Shown piece by piece: positions 9,959 to 19,421 of a DNA stretch of 64,000 nt; the stretch's first letter is position 1; every line of letters begins with the position of its first letter. The position numbers and the translations under genes are program-made. The DNA comes from Methylomonas lenta (GTDB taxonomy: Bacteria; Pseudomonadota; Gammaproteobacteria; Methylococcales; Methylomonadaceae), in NCBI RefSeq assembly GCF_001644015.1, contig NZ_LUUI01000092.1, positions 1-64,000 of the forward strand. The letters are read 5' to 3'. Below the pieces are notes generated by a model. The model was not told the origin of the DNA. It ran no database searches and saw only the letters and a program-made list of their open reading frames with translations.

Positions 9959-11377
9959 TTAGAGGCTATAGGCAGTTTCGCCATGCTCTGGTAAATCAAG
10001 ACCTTCTCGCTCAACGACTTCATCAACACGCAAGCCAAGAAAAATATCAGCAACTTTGAATGCAAAAAATGACACCACCCCTGACCAGACAATTGCAATA
10101 GCAATCCCCCAAGATTGGCTAATAAGTTGGGCAAACATGTCGTAATCACCCACTGAATTAGACACATAATCCCATACGCCAGCACCACCTAAATCCGGGC
10201 TTGCAACGATGGCTGTACCTAACGCGCCAACGATACCACCGACACCATGAACGCCAAATGCATCGAGTGAATCATCATATCCAAGCTTGTGTTTCAGACT
10301 GGTAACTGACCAAAAACAAATGGCACCAACGAACAGACCTAGAAAAATAGCTCCCATCGGTCCGGACCAGCCACAGGCTGGTGTAATTGCAACCAAACCA
10401 GCAATTGCCCCGGAAGTTGCGCCTAACATGCTAGGTTTTCCTCGCACGATCCACTCTATCGTCATCCAGGATAATGTTGCTGCAGCGGCTGCAAGCAAGG
10501 TGTTAACAAAAACCATTGCCGCCAGACCATTAGCTTCCAGGTTGGAGCCAGCATTAAACCCAAACCAACCTACCCACAAGAGAGATGCTCCAATCATGTT
10601 CATAGTTAAACTATGAGGCGCAATAAATTCTTTTCCATAGCCTATGCGCTTGCCTATCATCAAACAGCCAATTAAACCGGCAATACCAGCGTTAATATGC
10701 ACAACGGTACCGCCTGCGAAATCCAGCGCGCCTTTTTGGAACAAAAAGCCCGCCGTAGCGCCAGCTGCATCTGCTGCCGCTTGGTCTGTATAGGCATCAG
10801 GGCCAGCCCAAAACCAAACCATGTGCGCCATTGGCAAATAACAAAAGCTAAACCACAATACGGTAAACAATAAAACTGCCGAGAATCTCACACGTTCCGC
10901 AAAGGCGCCAATGATCAAAGCCGGTGTTATGGCCGAAAAGGTCAATTGAAAGGCGATATAAATATATTCCGGAATATAAACCCCTTTGCTAAAAGTGGCC
11001 GCCATCGAATCTGGGGTAACACCTTGTAAAAAGGCTTTGCTAAAGCCACCGAAAAATGCGTTGCCTTCTGTAAACGCTATGCTGTAACCATAGGTGGCCC
11101 ACAAAATTGCAGTGAGTGAGAAAATGACAAAAACCTGCATTAAAATTGAAAGCATGTTTTTAGCGCGGGCCATACCGCCATAAAACAAGGCCAAGCCAGG
11201 AATTACCATTAAGATAACCAATACAGTGGCGACAATCATCCAGGCGGTATCGCCTTTATCAATTGTTGGCTCAACAACTGCCTGAGCTACGGCTAAAATT
11301 TCCTGCGCTAGTGCCGTTTCTGAGAAACCAAATAACGCAAATAGCGCCATATACACATGAATTTTTTTCATAATCAT
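9959..11377 (-). CDS. amt: Ammonium transporter of the glnK3-amt3 pair
   Basis: A 472-residue ammonium channel with a signal-peptide-like N-terminus (KKIHVYMALFALFGFSETALA-Q). The pore histidines lie in VVHINAG and FGVHGVGG and the conserved aspartate in LDFAGG. It is longer than E. coli AmtB because of loop insertions (AFTEGNAFFGG..., DAYTDQAAADAAGATAG). The C-terminal tail VDEVVEREGLDLPEHGETAYSL matches the AmtB gating tail. It lies 14 bp after glnK3, in the classical glnK-amtB order, and is under the sigma-54/NtrC control read at 11795-11887. Confidence 0.94.
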   Translation of the reverse strand: MIMKKIHVYMALFALFGFSETALAQEILAVAQAVVEPTIDKGDTAWMIVATVLVILMVIPGLALFYGGMARAKNMLSILMQVFVIFSLTAILWATYGYSIAFTEGNAFFGGFSKAFLQGVTPDSMAATFSKGVYIPEYIYIAFQLTFSAITPALIIGAFAERVRFSAVLLFTVLWFSFCYLPMAHMVWFWAGPDAYTDQAAADAAGATAGFLFQKGALDFAGGTVVHINAGIAGLIGCLMIGKRIGYGKEFIAPHSLTMNMIGASLLWVGWFGFNAGSNLEANGLAAMVFVNTLLAAAAATLSWMTIEWIVRGKPSMLGATSGAIAGLVAITPACGWSGPMGAIFLGLFVGAICFWSVTSLKHKLGYDDSLDAFGVHGVGGIVGALGTAIVASPDLGGAGVWDYVSNSVGDYDMFAQLISQSWGIAIAIVWSGVVSFFAFKVADIFLGLRVDEVVEREGLDLPEHGETAYSL

Positions 11378-11391
11378 TCCACCTTTTTAAA

Positions 11392-11745
<354 letters not shown>

Positions 11746-11794
11746 TTACACATGACTAAATACCCCTAGAAAATAAAAACTTCAATCACAACAA

Positions 11795-11810
11795 AGCATT
11801 TAGCATGCCA
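11795..11810 (-). promoter_or_regulatory. Sigma-54 promoter for glnK3-amt3-glnK2-amt2
   Basis: Minus-strand reading is TGGCATGCTAAATGCT, with the invariant GG and GC separated by exactly 10 bp, 65 bp upstream of the glnK3 start. An NtrC-type dyad lies 63 bp further upstream, the normal enhancer arrangement. Confidence 0.8.
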
Positions 11811-11872
11811 TTTTATATACCGCTGTTTTTATTAGGTTTATTAGAAACCAGCTTGACTAGACTGCAGTTTGC

Positions 11873-11887
11873 GCACTAACCTGGTGC
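11873..11887. promoter_or_regulatory. NtrC-type binding dyad upstream of glnK3
   Basis: GCACTAACCTGGTGC is nearly the same as the strong NtrC site of E. coli glnA (GCACTATATTGGTGC) and is extended by dyad-symmetric flanking G/C bases. It lies at enhancer distance from the sigma-54 promoter at 11795-11810. Confidence 0.75.
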
Positions 11888-12232
11888 GTAATGCGTCATT
11901 TTGAAACATCCTCTAACGCTAAATCTAATAATTCATTTAAATGGTGCAATACCCCCCCCTTCGTACTCGACCACTGACCCAGAGCCCGGGCAAAGTAACA
12001 ATGCTCACCTATACTCCATATATTATCGATGAACAGCCATATCACTATCACCTCTACGCCAAACCCAGCAGCCTTTAGATAAAGCAAGCAGAATTGCAAA
12101 AGATTAATAGCCGCCAAGAGAATAGAGCCCAATGCCACAACATCTCAGATACCTTTACCAACCGAAAATAAACAAATCCGTTGCTTATAAGCAAAATATT
12201 AGATTTTTTACAACAAAAATAGTGCGCCTTGC

Positions 12233-12247
12233 GCACTTTTTTGGTGC
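12233..12247. promoter_or_regulatory. NtrC-type binding dyad upstream of the porin gene
   Basis: GCACTTTTTTGGTGC fits the NtrC half-site pattern GCAC-N7-GTGC. It lies 62 bp upstream of the sigma-54 -24 element at 12310. An overlapping inverted repeat GTGCGC/GCGCAC at 12222-12236 may be a second, weaker site. Confidence 0.7.
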
Positions 12248-12309
12248 GACATGATGTTACTTATTGGCGCATAATTTCATAGGCATTTGATTTTATTGTA
12301 TTTTAATAA

Positions 12310-12325
12310 TGGCACATTTAATGCT
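12310..12325 (+). promoter_or_regulatory. Sigma-54 promoter of the porin gene
   Basis: TGGCACATTTAATGCT has a perfect -24 element TGGCAC and a GC exactly 10 bp after the GG. The predicted transcript starts near 12336, leaving a roughly 25-nt leader with a GGAGA ribosome-binding motif before the ATG at 12361. Confidence 0.85.
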
Positions 12326-12360
12326 TTAATTATGCCGAGTCTTAAATCTGGAGAAATTAT

Positions 12361-13632
12361 ATGAAAAAAATCTTACCCTCATTAATAACAGGCAGCTTGG
12401 TGCTGACCGCTGTTAATGTCTTAGCCGACGATGCTGCCATTAACAGCGACCAACGCTACAGTCATGAGGCCATGGATGCCTTAACCGACGATGCTGGAGC
12501 AATCGAATCCTTGACCGATGCTGGAGCAATCGAATCCTTGACGGGTTATAACGTTAACGAAAGCGCTTTAACCAAAAGCACAGGCATAGAATTTGGTGGC
12601 TGGGCAAGTGGCGGTGTTACCTATGCATCGCATAACAATCCATCTAACAGCAACTCTCCTATCAGTTTTAATGACCGCATTAACGAATTTCAATTTAACC
12701 AATTGAACCTCTTTATGGAAAAAGCAGTAGAAAAAGGTGATAGCTGGGATTTCGGTGGCCGCGCGGACTGGATGTACGGCATGGACAGCACCAAAACTCA
12801 AGCTTTGGGCTGGGACAACAAAATAATGGTCGAGGACAAGTCTTCCTATTATTCGGTTGCCTTTCCACAAGCCTATGCAGAAATTTACGCCCCATTCGGC
12901 AATGGTATCACCGCTAAAGTCGGTCATTTCTATACCCTGATTGGCTATGAAGTCGTCACATCACCGGATAATTTCTTTTATTCACATGCCTATACCATGC
13001 TATACGGCGAACCATTCACCCATACAGGCGCATTACTAAGCTATGACATTAATGACATGGTTTCTGTAACCGGTGGTGCGGTTATGGGCTGGGACAACTT
13101 TCGTGAATCACCTGGCGCATGGGACTTCCTAGGTAGCGTCTCCGTTAAACCAGACGATGACACCTCGATCGTAACTTCTTTGATTACAGGTGACACCTTA
13201 TTTGGCGGCGAACTTCGTAACACGACCATGTACAGCATCGTGCTAAGTCACGATTTTACCGACAAACTGCATTATGTAGCGCAACATGATTATGGTGTTG
13301 CACAAAGCACACCTAACAGTATTCACGCTGACTGGTATGGCATCAATCAATATTTAACCTACGACATTAACGATAAATTAGCCGCTGGCCTTCGCGCTGA
13401 ATGGTTTAGAGATGCCGATGGTTACCGCACAGGTGCAGACGGTAGCTTTTATGCTGTCAGTGCCGGCGTGAATTACTCACCTCTCTCTTGGCTAAAATTG
13501 CGTCCGGAGTTGCGTTACGACAACTTCGCAGCTGACAATGGCGCCGCAGCCAATGGCATGGCAACTCCTTTTGACGGCGGAAACGAAAACGATCAGATTG
13601 GTGTCGCCATGGATATGATCGTTACTTTCTAG
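12361..13632 (+). CDS. Nitrogen-regulated outer-membrane porin (BBP2-like)
   Basis: A 423-residue outer-membrane beta-barrel with a signal peptide (MKKILPSLITGSLVLTAVNVLA, cleaved before DDAA). A tandem 9-residue repeat (DAGAIESLT) follows, then alternating barrel strands from about residue 75 to the C-terminal Phe (MDMIVTF). The spacing and motifs such as AEIYAPFGNGITAKVGHF and SPDNFFYSHAYTMLYGEP resemble the putative beta-barrel porin-2 family. It probably lets small solutes across the outer membrane; the substrate is unknown. The sigma-54 promoter and NtrC dyad just upstream, and the neighbouring glnK-amt and glnA genes, suggest uptake of a nitrogen source under nitrogen limitation. Confidence 0.75.
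   Translation: MKKILPSLITGSLVLTAVNVLADDAAINSDQRYSHEAMDALTDDAGAIESLTDAGAIESLTGYNVNESALTKSTGIEFGGWASGGVTYASHNNPSNSNSPISFNDRINEFQFNQLNLFMEKAVEKGDSWDFGGRADWMYGMDSTKTQALGWDNKIMVEDKSSYYSVAFPQAYAEIYAPFGNGITAKVGHFYTLIGYEVVTSPDNFFYSHAYTMLYGEPFTHTGALLSYDINDMVSVTGGAVMGWDNFRESPGAWDFLGSVSVKPDDDTSIVTSLITGDTLFGGELRNTTMYSIVLSHDFTDKLHYVAQHDYGVAQSTPNSIHADWYGINQYLTYDINDKLAAGLRAEWFRDADGYRTGADGSFYAVSAGVNYSPLSWLKLRPELRYDNFAADNGAAANGMATPFDGGNENDQIGVAMDMIVTF
12490..12543 (+). repeat. Two tandem 27-bp repeats in the porin gene
   Basis: Two copies of a 27-bp unit (12490-12516 and 12517-12543) differ only at the last base and encode DAGAIESLT twice, just after the signal peptide. In-frame repeats of this kind expand and contract by slippage without breaking the gene. 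Confidence 0.9.
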
Positions 13633-13665
13633 AGTCAGTCTCAATTTTTTTTACTCAGCAAAAAT

Positions 13666-13705
13666 CCGCAGCAACAATCACAAATCCCTATGCTTGTTGC
13701 TGTGG
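13666..13705 (+). terminator. Probable terminator after the porin gene
   Basis: A roughly 12-bp stem (core CAGCAACAA 13669-13677 / TTGTTGCTG 13694-13702, extended by a G.T wobble and two C-G pairs) is followed by CTCTTTGT. The short T-run lowers confidence. It separates the porin from glnA. Confidence 0.5.
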
Positions 13706-13788
13706 CTCTTTGTAAAAATAAATGATATTGTTTACCCGCTTAACACCCATAATAACCAAAATAATTTTCCTTTAGGAGACCTTGGCCG

Positions 13789-15198
13789 ATGTCAGTTGAA
13801 AACGCACTTAAAATGATCCAGGAAAACGACATCCAATTTGTCGATTTTCGTTTCTGCGATACCCGTGGTAAAGAACAACATGTCACCTTCCCTGCTCACA
13901 GCATAGATGAAGACACTTTTGAAGAAGGCAACATGTTCGATGGTTCATCCGTTGCCGGCTGGAAACACATCAACGAATCCGACATGATTCTGATGCCCGA
14001 TCCAAGTACAGCTAAAATTGATCCTTTCTTCGACGACAAAACCCTGATCTTGCGTTGCGACATCATTGAGCCAAAAAACATGCAAGGCTACGAGCGTGAT
14101 CCACGCTCTATTGCTAGACGCGCTGAAGCGTATATGCAATCGACCGGCATCGCAGACACTGCATTCTTTGGCCCTGAAAATGAATTCTTCATTTTCGATG
14201 ACGTGCGCTGGTCTGCAGAGATGGGCGGCTGTTCTTACAAAATCGATTCCGAAGAAGCTGGTTGGAACTCTGAAAAAGTCTACGAAAATGGCAACATCGG
14301 TCATCGTCCTGGCATTAAAGGCGGCTACTTCCCTGTACCACCTGTAGACTCATTTCAAGACATGCGTTCTGCCATGTGCTTGGTTTTGGAAGAAATGGGC
14401 CAAACCACCGAAGTACATCACCACGAAGTGGCAACTGCCGGCCAATGCGAAATCGGTGTCAAGTTCAACACACTGGTTAAAAAAGCCGACGAAGTATTGG
14501 AACTGAAATACGTTATTGCCAACATTGCACACGCGTACGGCAAAACCGCTACTTTCATGCCTAAACCACTGGTTGGCGATAACGGTAGCGGTATGCACGT
14601 TCACCAATCTTTGGCTAAAGGCGGCGTAAATTTGTTCACTGGCGATTTGTACGGTGGCTTGTCTGAAACCGCGCTGTACTACATCGGCGGCATCATCAAA
14701 CATGCAAAAGCTTTAAACGCTTTGACCAATGCCTCAACCAACAGTTACAAACGTCTGGTACCAGGTTTTGAAGCCCCTGTTATGTTGGCATACTCTGCAC
14801 GCAACCGTTCTGCGTCTATCCGTATTCCTTATGTAACCAATCCTAAAGGTCGTCGTATCGAAGTTCGTTTCCCAGACTCAACTGCTAACCCATACTTGGC
14901 CTTCTCTGCCATGTTGATGGCAGGCCTGGACGGCATCCAAAACAAGATTCACCCAGGTGAAGCGATGGATAAAGACTTGTACGACTTGCCTCCAGAAGAG
15001 GAAAAAGCCATCCCACAAGTCGCGTTTTCTTTGGATTCAGCTCTTGATGCGTTGGATAAAGACCGTGAGTTCCTGACTCGTGGCGGCGTATTCACCGACG
15101 ATGCGATTGACGGCTACATTGCCCTGAAACAACAAGATGTGACTCGTCTGCGTATGAGCACTCACCCTGTTGAGTTCGACATGTACTACAGCTTGTAA
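13789..15198 (+). CDS. glnA: Glutamine synthetase, type I
   Basis: A 469-residue GSI-beta enzyme that makes glutamine from glutamate, ammonia and ATP as a cytosolic dodecamer, the main ammonium entry point. Family motifs include [34 protein letters not shown] and [10 protein letters not shown]. The adenylylation tyrosine region [10 protein letters not shown] (Tyr near 397) is present, so activity is probably tuned by GlnE and PII. A GGAG ribosome-binding motif precedes the ATG. Unlike the neighbouring glnK and porin genes, I find no sigma-54 element in the 156-bp upstream gap, so control at this site may be constitutive or of another kind. A strong terminator follows. Confidence 0.97.
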   Translation: MSVENALKMIQENDIQFVDFRFCDTRGKEQHVTFPAHSIDEDTFEEGNMFDGSSVAGWKHINESDMILMPDPSTAKIDPFFDDKTLILRCDIIEPKNMQGYERDPRSIARRAEAYMQSTGIADTAFFGPENEFFIFDDVRWSAEMGGCSYKIDSEEAGWNSEKVYENGNIGHRPGIKGGYFPVPPVDSFQDMRSAMCLVLEEMGQTTEVHHHEVATAGQCEIGVKFNTLVKKADEVLELKYVIANIAHAYGKTATFMPKPLVGDNGSGMHVHQSLAKGGVNLFTGDLYGGLSETALYYIGGIIKHAKALNALTNASTNSYKRLVPGFEAPVMLAYSARNRSASIRIPYVTNPKGRRIEVRFPDSTANPYLAFSAMLMAGLDGIQNKIHPGEAMDKDLYDLPPEEEKAIPQVAFSLDSALDALDKDREFLTRGGVFTDDAIDGYIALKQQDVTRLRMSTHPVEFDMYYSL

Positions 15199-15234
15199 AG
15201 TTTAAGCCTGTTTCAGACAGGCTCAGACTGACCC

Positions 15235-15271
15235 AAAACCCCGCAAGTTATCTGGCTTTGCGGGGTTTTTT
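15235..15271 (+). terminator. Rho-independent terminator after glnA
   Basis: Stem CCCCGCAA (15239-15246) / TTGCGGGG (15258-15265) is followed by TTTTTT. A smaller hairpin GCCTG-TTTCAGA-CAGGC lies between it and the glnA stop. The rest of the gap to 15498 contains another 8-bp hairpin (CCAAGATA/TATCTTGG, 15332-15361) of unknown role and no gene. Confidence 0.88.
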
Positions 15272-15498
15272 ATGCCCCAAGTATTCCCATGAAAACCCAT
15301 TGAAGCCGGCTAATTTGTCCCGATCGAGTTACCAAGATAGTTGACGCTGGACTTATCTTGGCCGTCAAAGCAAAGGACAATATGTTTTGCTGCGCAAATT
15401 TTCGGATTGATAAAAAAACATCTGTCGACTGCTAAAAGGCTGCGTTGGAAACACCCGATCTTCGCCCTCAATAAGAACAGGTGTATTCCTATCTAAAC

Positions 15499-16350
15499 TC
15501 AAGCAGCCTGTCGGGTTTGCACCAGTTCCAATAAATCCTGGCAATCAGCTTCAATAAGCTCTAAACCCATTTTCGAAGCATAGCGTTTTTCTTTGTCGGT
15601 GGGGTTTTTTCGCAAAAACCAGCCTCTGTGCTCATCAGCAGCATAAGTAATATCGCTCATCACCATACGCTCGGAATCGCGGTTTAAAGGTACGCCGACT
15701 AACAAATACTTTTTACCGACCCGATAATCCTTCAAAAAGTCCGGAATCGCAAACCCGCCCATTAACTCGGTGATGTAATCAACGTAATCGGCGTCTGAGG
15801 CAACATAATTAGATTCGGGTTTAGGTGTACCCATGGGTTTAAATAGAATAGGCAGTTTTCTATCGACCTGCTGTTGTTCGACTTCAAAATATTGTTCTCT
15901 GTCGTAATGATAGATTTTAAAGCGGAAATGGTTACCTATGACCCGGGCCAAACCCACCACTAAGGTATGCTCCTCATCGGCATAGCTATCTTGCAATTGA
16001 GTGTCGCGATTAATGTCGACGATGTAATTAGGTTTCCACTCGGCCAACCAATCATGTACTGCAGCCCTAGTCCACTTCATTTCTGCATAGGTTTTATCCA
16101 GAAATTGGCTGACATAATTACGGCCGCGTTTTAATTCTTGATTCATTGCCGCGCGGGGAAATTCGTACATTAATTTGGGCGCCATCGGCTTACCGCCGTT
16201 CATGGCCAAAATCAAACTATCACTATCAGCTGGAATGGGGGTGCCATTTAGCTTACTGGTGACATCGAATAAAACCCCTGGCCCCAGATAAGGCACCACT
16301 TGATTGTCATATAGACCGCTAAGGATCTCAGAAAAAACCGGATTGGACAT
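15499..16350 (-). CDS. SIR2-like domain protein, divergent from nifH
   Basis: A 283-residue soluble protein that I place in the SIR2-like (SIR2_2-type) NAD-binding superfamily. Support is the N-terminal VVPYLGPGVL loop, the strand-Asn pattern NYIVDINRDTQLQDSY, and the late HYDREQYFEVEQQ, ILFKPMGTPK and YLLVGVPLNRD strands typical of the Rossmann core. Zinc-binding cysteines of classical sirtuins are absent, so deacylase activity is not assured; NAD hydrolysis or plain NAD binding is possible. It is transcribed away from nifH. A sigma-54 promoter (16391-16406) with its own NifA-type site (16507-16522) points to nitrogen-fixation control. The role in nitrogen fixation is unknown to me. Confidence 0.6.
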   Translation of the reverse strand: MSNPVFSEILSGLYDNQVVPYLGPGVLFDVTSKLNGTPIPADSDSLILAMNGGKPMAPKLMYEFPRAAMNQELKRGRNYVSQFLDKTYAEMKWTRAAVHDWLAEWKPNYIVDINRDTQLQDSYADEEHTLVVGLARVIGNHFRFKIYHYDREQYFEVEQQQVDRKLPILFKPMGTPKPESNYVASDADYVDYITELMGGFAIPDFLKDYRVGKKYLLVGVPLNRDSERMVMSDITYAADEHRGWFLRKNPTDKEKRYASKMGLELIEADCQDLLELVQTRQAA

Positions 16351-16390
16351 GGTAAGACTCCTGAATGGATGGATAACTTATCCATAACAA

Positions 16391-16406
16391 AGCAATTTTC
16401 AATCCA
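16391..16406 (-). promoter_or_regulatory. Sigma-54 promoter of the SIR2-like gene
   Basis: Minus-strand reading is TGGATTGAAAATTGCT: GG and GC are 10 bp apart and the -12 element TTGCT is perfect. It lies 41 bp upstream of the start codon, with a NifA-type site 100 bp further upstream. Confidence 0.7.
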
Positions 16407-16506
16407 GTTATACAGGCTATGGGCGCACAAGCCCGGCATTCAAGGCATCACGGACTGTGGCTCTGATTAATAAGGTCTGAATCAGATTAACTATGTCAAT
16501 GATAGT

Positions 16507-16522
16507 TGTAGGGTTTATCACA
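16507..16522. promoter_or_regulatory. NifA-type upstream activator site for the SIR2-like gene
   Basis: TGTAGGGTTTATCACA matches TGT-N10-ACA exactly. Its position suits the minus-strand sigma-54 promoter at 16391-16406. It is also 233 bp upstream of the nifH promoter and could contribute there. Confidence 0.65.
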
Positions 16523-16645
16523 AGAGCTTGGCCTGATGTCGAGATGCCGCCAAACAAAAGTAGATCTTGATGTGCATCATTATATGACCAGCCTGAATTA
16601 GAATCTGCAGCTACACCTAGAGCGCATAAAAAACCTTATTTTTCA

Positions 16646-16661
16646 TGTTGTCTAATCAACA
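16646..16661. promoter_or_regulatory. NifA-type upstream activator site for nifH
   Basis: TGTTGTCTAATCAACA matches TGT-N10-ACA and is itself an inverted repeat (TGTTG/CAACA). It lies about 95 bp upstream of the nifH -24 element. A second, imperfect site (TGT-N10-ACC, 16675-16690) sits inside a perfect dyad TTTGTTGG/CCAACAAA (16673-16696). An AT-rich stretch with an IHF-like TTTCAA-N4-TTG at 16726-16738 lies between sites and promoter. Confidence 0.85.
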
Positions 16662-16725
16662 TCGGCAGACAATTTGTTGGGTATACAACCAACAAATCCC
16701 CAACAATTTATATTTTTTCTTTTAA

Positions 16726-17700
<975 letters not shown>

Positions 17701-17711
17701 TACTCAAGCAT

Positions 17712-17745
17712 GCAGGTTGGGCTGAGCAAGCTCAATCCAACCTGC
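17712..17745 (+). other. Stable stem-loop between nifH and nifD
   Basis: GCAGGTTGG (17712-17720) pairs perfectly with CCAACCTGC (17737-17745), and the stem continues inward (TGAG/CTCA) to a CAAG loop. Hairpins in the nifH-nifD gap are known in other diazotrophs to stabilise or process the nifH message so that NifH is made in excess; applying this here is inference. Confidence 0.75.
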
Positions 17746-17805
17746 CTTATAGTTCCTAATCGAGGTCAGTTGGGGGATTACCCACGACCACAGGAGGATG
17801 ACATC

Positions 17806-19284
17806 ATGGCAGCCATGACAAGAGAAGAGACTGAAGCACTTATTCAAGAAGTGTTGGAAGTCTATCCCGAAAAAGCCAAAAAAGACCGCGAAAAACATTT
17901 AGCGGTTAACGATCAAAGCCTGGAGAAGGCAAATAAATGCATTACTTCAAACCGTAAATCCCTACCCGGCGTGATGACCATTCGTGGTTGTGCCTATGCC
18001 GGATCAAAAGGGGTGGTTTGGGGTCCAATCAAGGACATGATCCACATTTCTCACGGACCTGTAGGTTGCGGTCAATATTCCCGTGCTGGTCGCCGTAACT
18101 ATTATGTGGGTACCACAGGTGTCAATACCTTTGGAACCATGAACTTTACCTCCGACTTTACCGAAAAAGATATCGTATTTGGCGGCGATAAAAAGCTCGC
18201 TAACCTGATAGACGAAATCGAAGTATTGTTCCCATTGAACAAAGGCATCTCGATTCAATCCGAGTGCCCAATCGGTCTGATCGGCGACGATATTGAAGCG
18301 GTTGCCAAAGTCAAAAATAAAGAACACGGCAAAACCATCGTACCTGTACGTTGCGAAGGTTTCCGCGGCGTATCGCAATCCTTGGGTCACCATATCGCCA
18401 ACGATGCGATTCGTGACTGGGTATTGGAAAAACGCGATGGCGACGATAGCTTTCCAACCACACCGTATGACGTTGCGGTAATTGGCGACTACAACATCGG
18501 TGGTGATGCTTGGGCCTCTAGAACCCTGTTGGAAGAAATGGGTTTGCGGGTTGTTGCGCAATGGTCCGGCGACGGTACCATTGCCGAGATCGAAAAAACT
18601 CCGAAAGTTAAATTGAACCTGATTCACTGCTATCGTTCAATGAACTACATCGCCCGCCACATGGAAGAAAAATATTCCATCCCCTGGATCGAATACAACT
18701 TCTTTGGCCCGACTAAAATCGCCGAATCCTTGCGCAGAATTGCCGAGCATTTCGATGACACCATCAAAGAAGGTGCTGAACGCGTTATCGCACGTTACAA
18801 AGCTGAATACGATGCAGTTATTGAAAAATATAAACCTCGCCTGGAAGGCAAACGTGTGATGCTTTACATCGGCGGCTTGCGTCCACGTCATGTTATCGGT
18901 GCCTACGAAGATTTAGGTATGGAAGTGGTCGGTACTGGTTATGAATTTGGTCACAACGACGATTACGACCGTACCATCAAAGAAATGGGCAACGCGACCC
19001 TTTTATATGATGACGTCACCGGCTACGAATTCGAAGAATTCGTCAAAAAAGTTCAGCCTGACTTGGTAGGTTCCGGTATCAAGGAAAAATACATTTTCCA
19101 AAAAATGGGCGTGCCTTTCCGTCAAATGCATAGCTGGGATTATTCCGGCCCTTATCACGGTTATGACGGCTTCGCCATCTTCGCCCGCGATATGGATATG
19201 ACTATCAACAATCCTTGCTGGAAAAGCTTTAAAGCGCCTTGGAAAACCGAAGCTGCTAGCGAGCCGGTCAAGGCTGTTGCATAA
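17806..19284 (+). CDS. nifD: Nitrogenase MoFe protein alpha chain
   Basis: A 492-residue alpha subunit that holds FeMo-co and, with NifK, the P-cluster. P-cluster ligand regions [10 protein letters not shown] and [11 protein letters not shown], the FeMo-co cysteine in [16 protein letters not shown], and the cofactor histidine in [12 protein letters not shown] are intact. The C-terminal [12 protein letters not shown] is typical of the molybdenum enzyme rather than VnfD/AnfD. The start at 17806 follows CAGGAGGATGACATC, 105 bp after nifH. An upstream in-frame ATG would begin inside the nifH-nifD hairpin and is rejected. Confidence 0.99.
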   Translation: MAAMTREETEALIQEVLEVYPEKAKKDREKHLAVNDQSLEKANKCITSNRKSLPGVMTIRGCAYAGSKGVVWGPIKDMIHISHGPVGCGQYSRAGRRNYYVGTTGVNTFGTMNFTSDFTEKDIVFGGDKKLANLIDEIEVLFPLNKGISIQSECPIGLIGDDIEAVAKVKNKEHGKTIVPVRCEGFRGVSQSLGHHIANDAIRDWVLEKRDGDDSFPTTPYDVAVIGDYNIGGDAWASRTLLEEMGLRVVAQWSGDGTIAEIEKTPKVKLNLIHCYRSMNYIARHMEEKYSIPWIEYNFFGPTKIAESLRRIAEHFDDTIKEGAERVIARYKAEYDAVIEKYKPRLEGKRVMLYIGGLRPRHVIGAYEDLGMEVVGTGYEFGHNDDYDRTIKEMGNATLLYDDVTGYEFEEFVKKVQPDLVGSGIKEKYIFQKMGVPFRQMHSWDYSGPYHGYDGFAIFARDMDMTINNPCWKSFKAPWKTEAASEPVKAVA

Positions 19285-19421
19285 AAAATCAAGGCCCAAG
19301 GCGAAAGATGAAAGGCAAAAATATTTGCCGATGAGTATTCTCGTTCATCTTTTCGTCTTGAACCTTTCGTCTTTAGCCTGTTACGTTAGTCCACAGATTA
19401 GTGGCGCGTTAGGAGATTATC

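Noticed and set aside
11896-12138. 80-codon minus-strand frame between glnK3 and the porin with a hydrophobic N-terminus
   Set aside because: It lies between two NtrC/sigma-54 control regions, has no visible ribosome-binding motif or family resemblance, and its composition (mixed Cys/Trp/Ile) looks accidental.
13633-13788. Sigma-54/NtrC control of glnA
   Set aside because: I searched for GG-N10-GC with flanking consensus and for GCAC-N7-GTGC in the gap and found no acceptable match.
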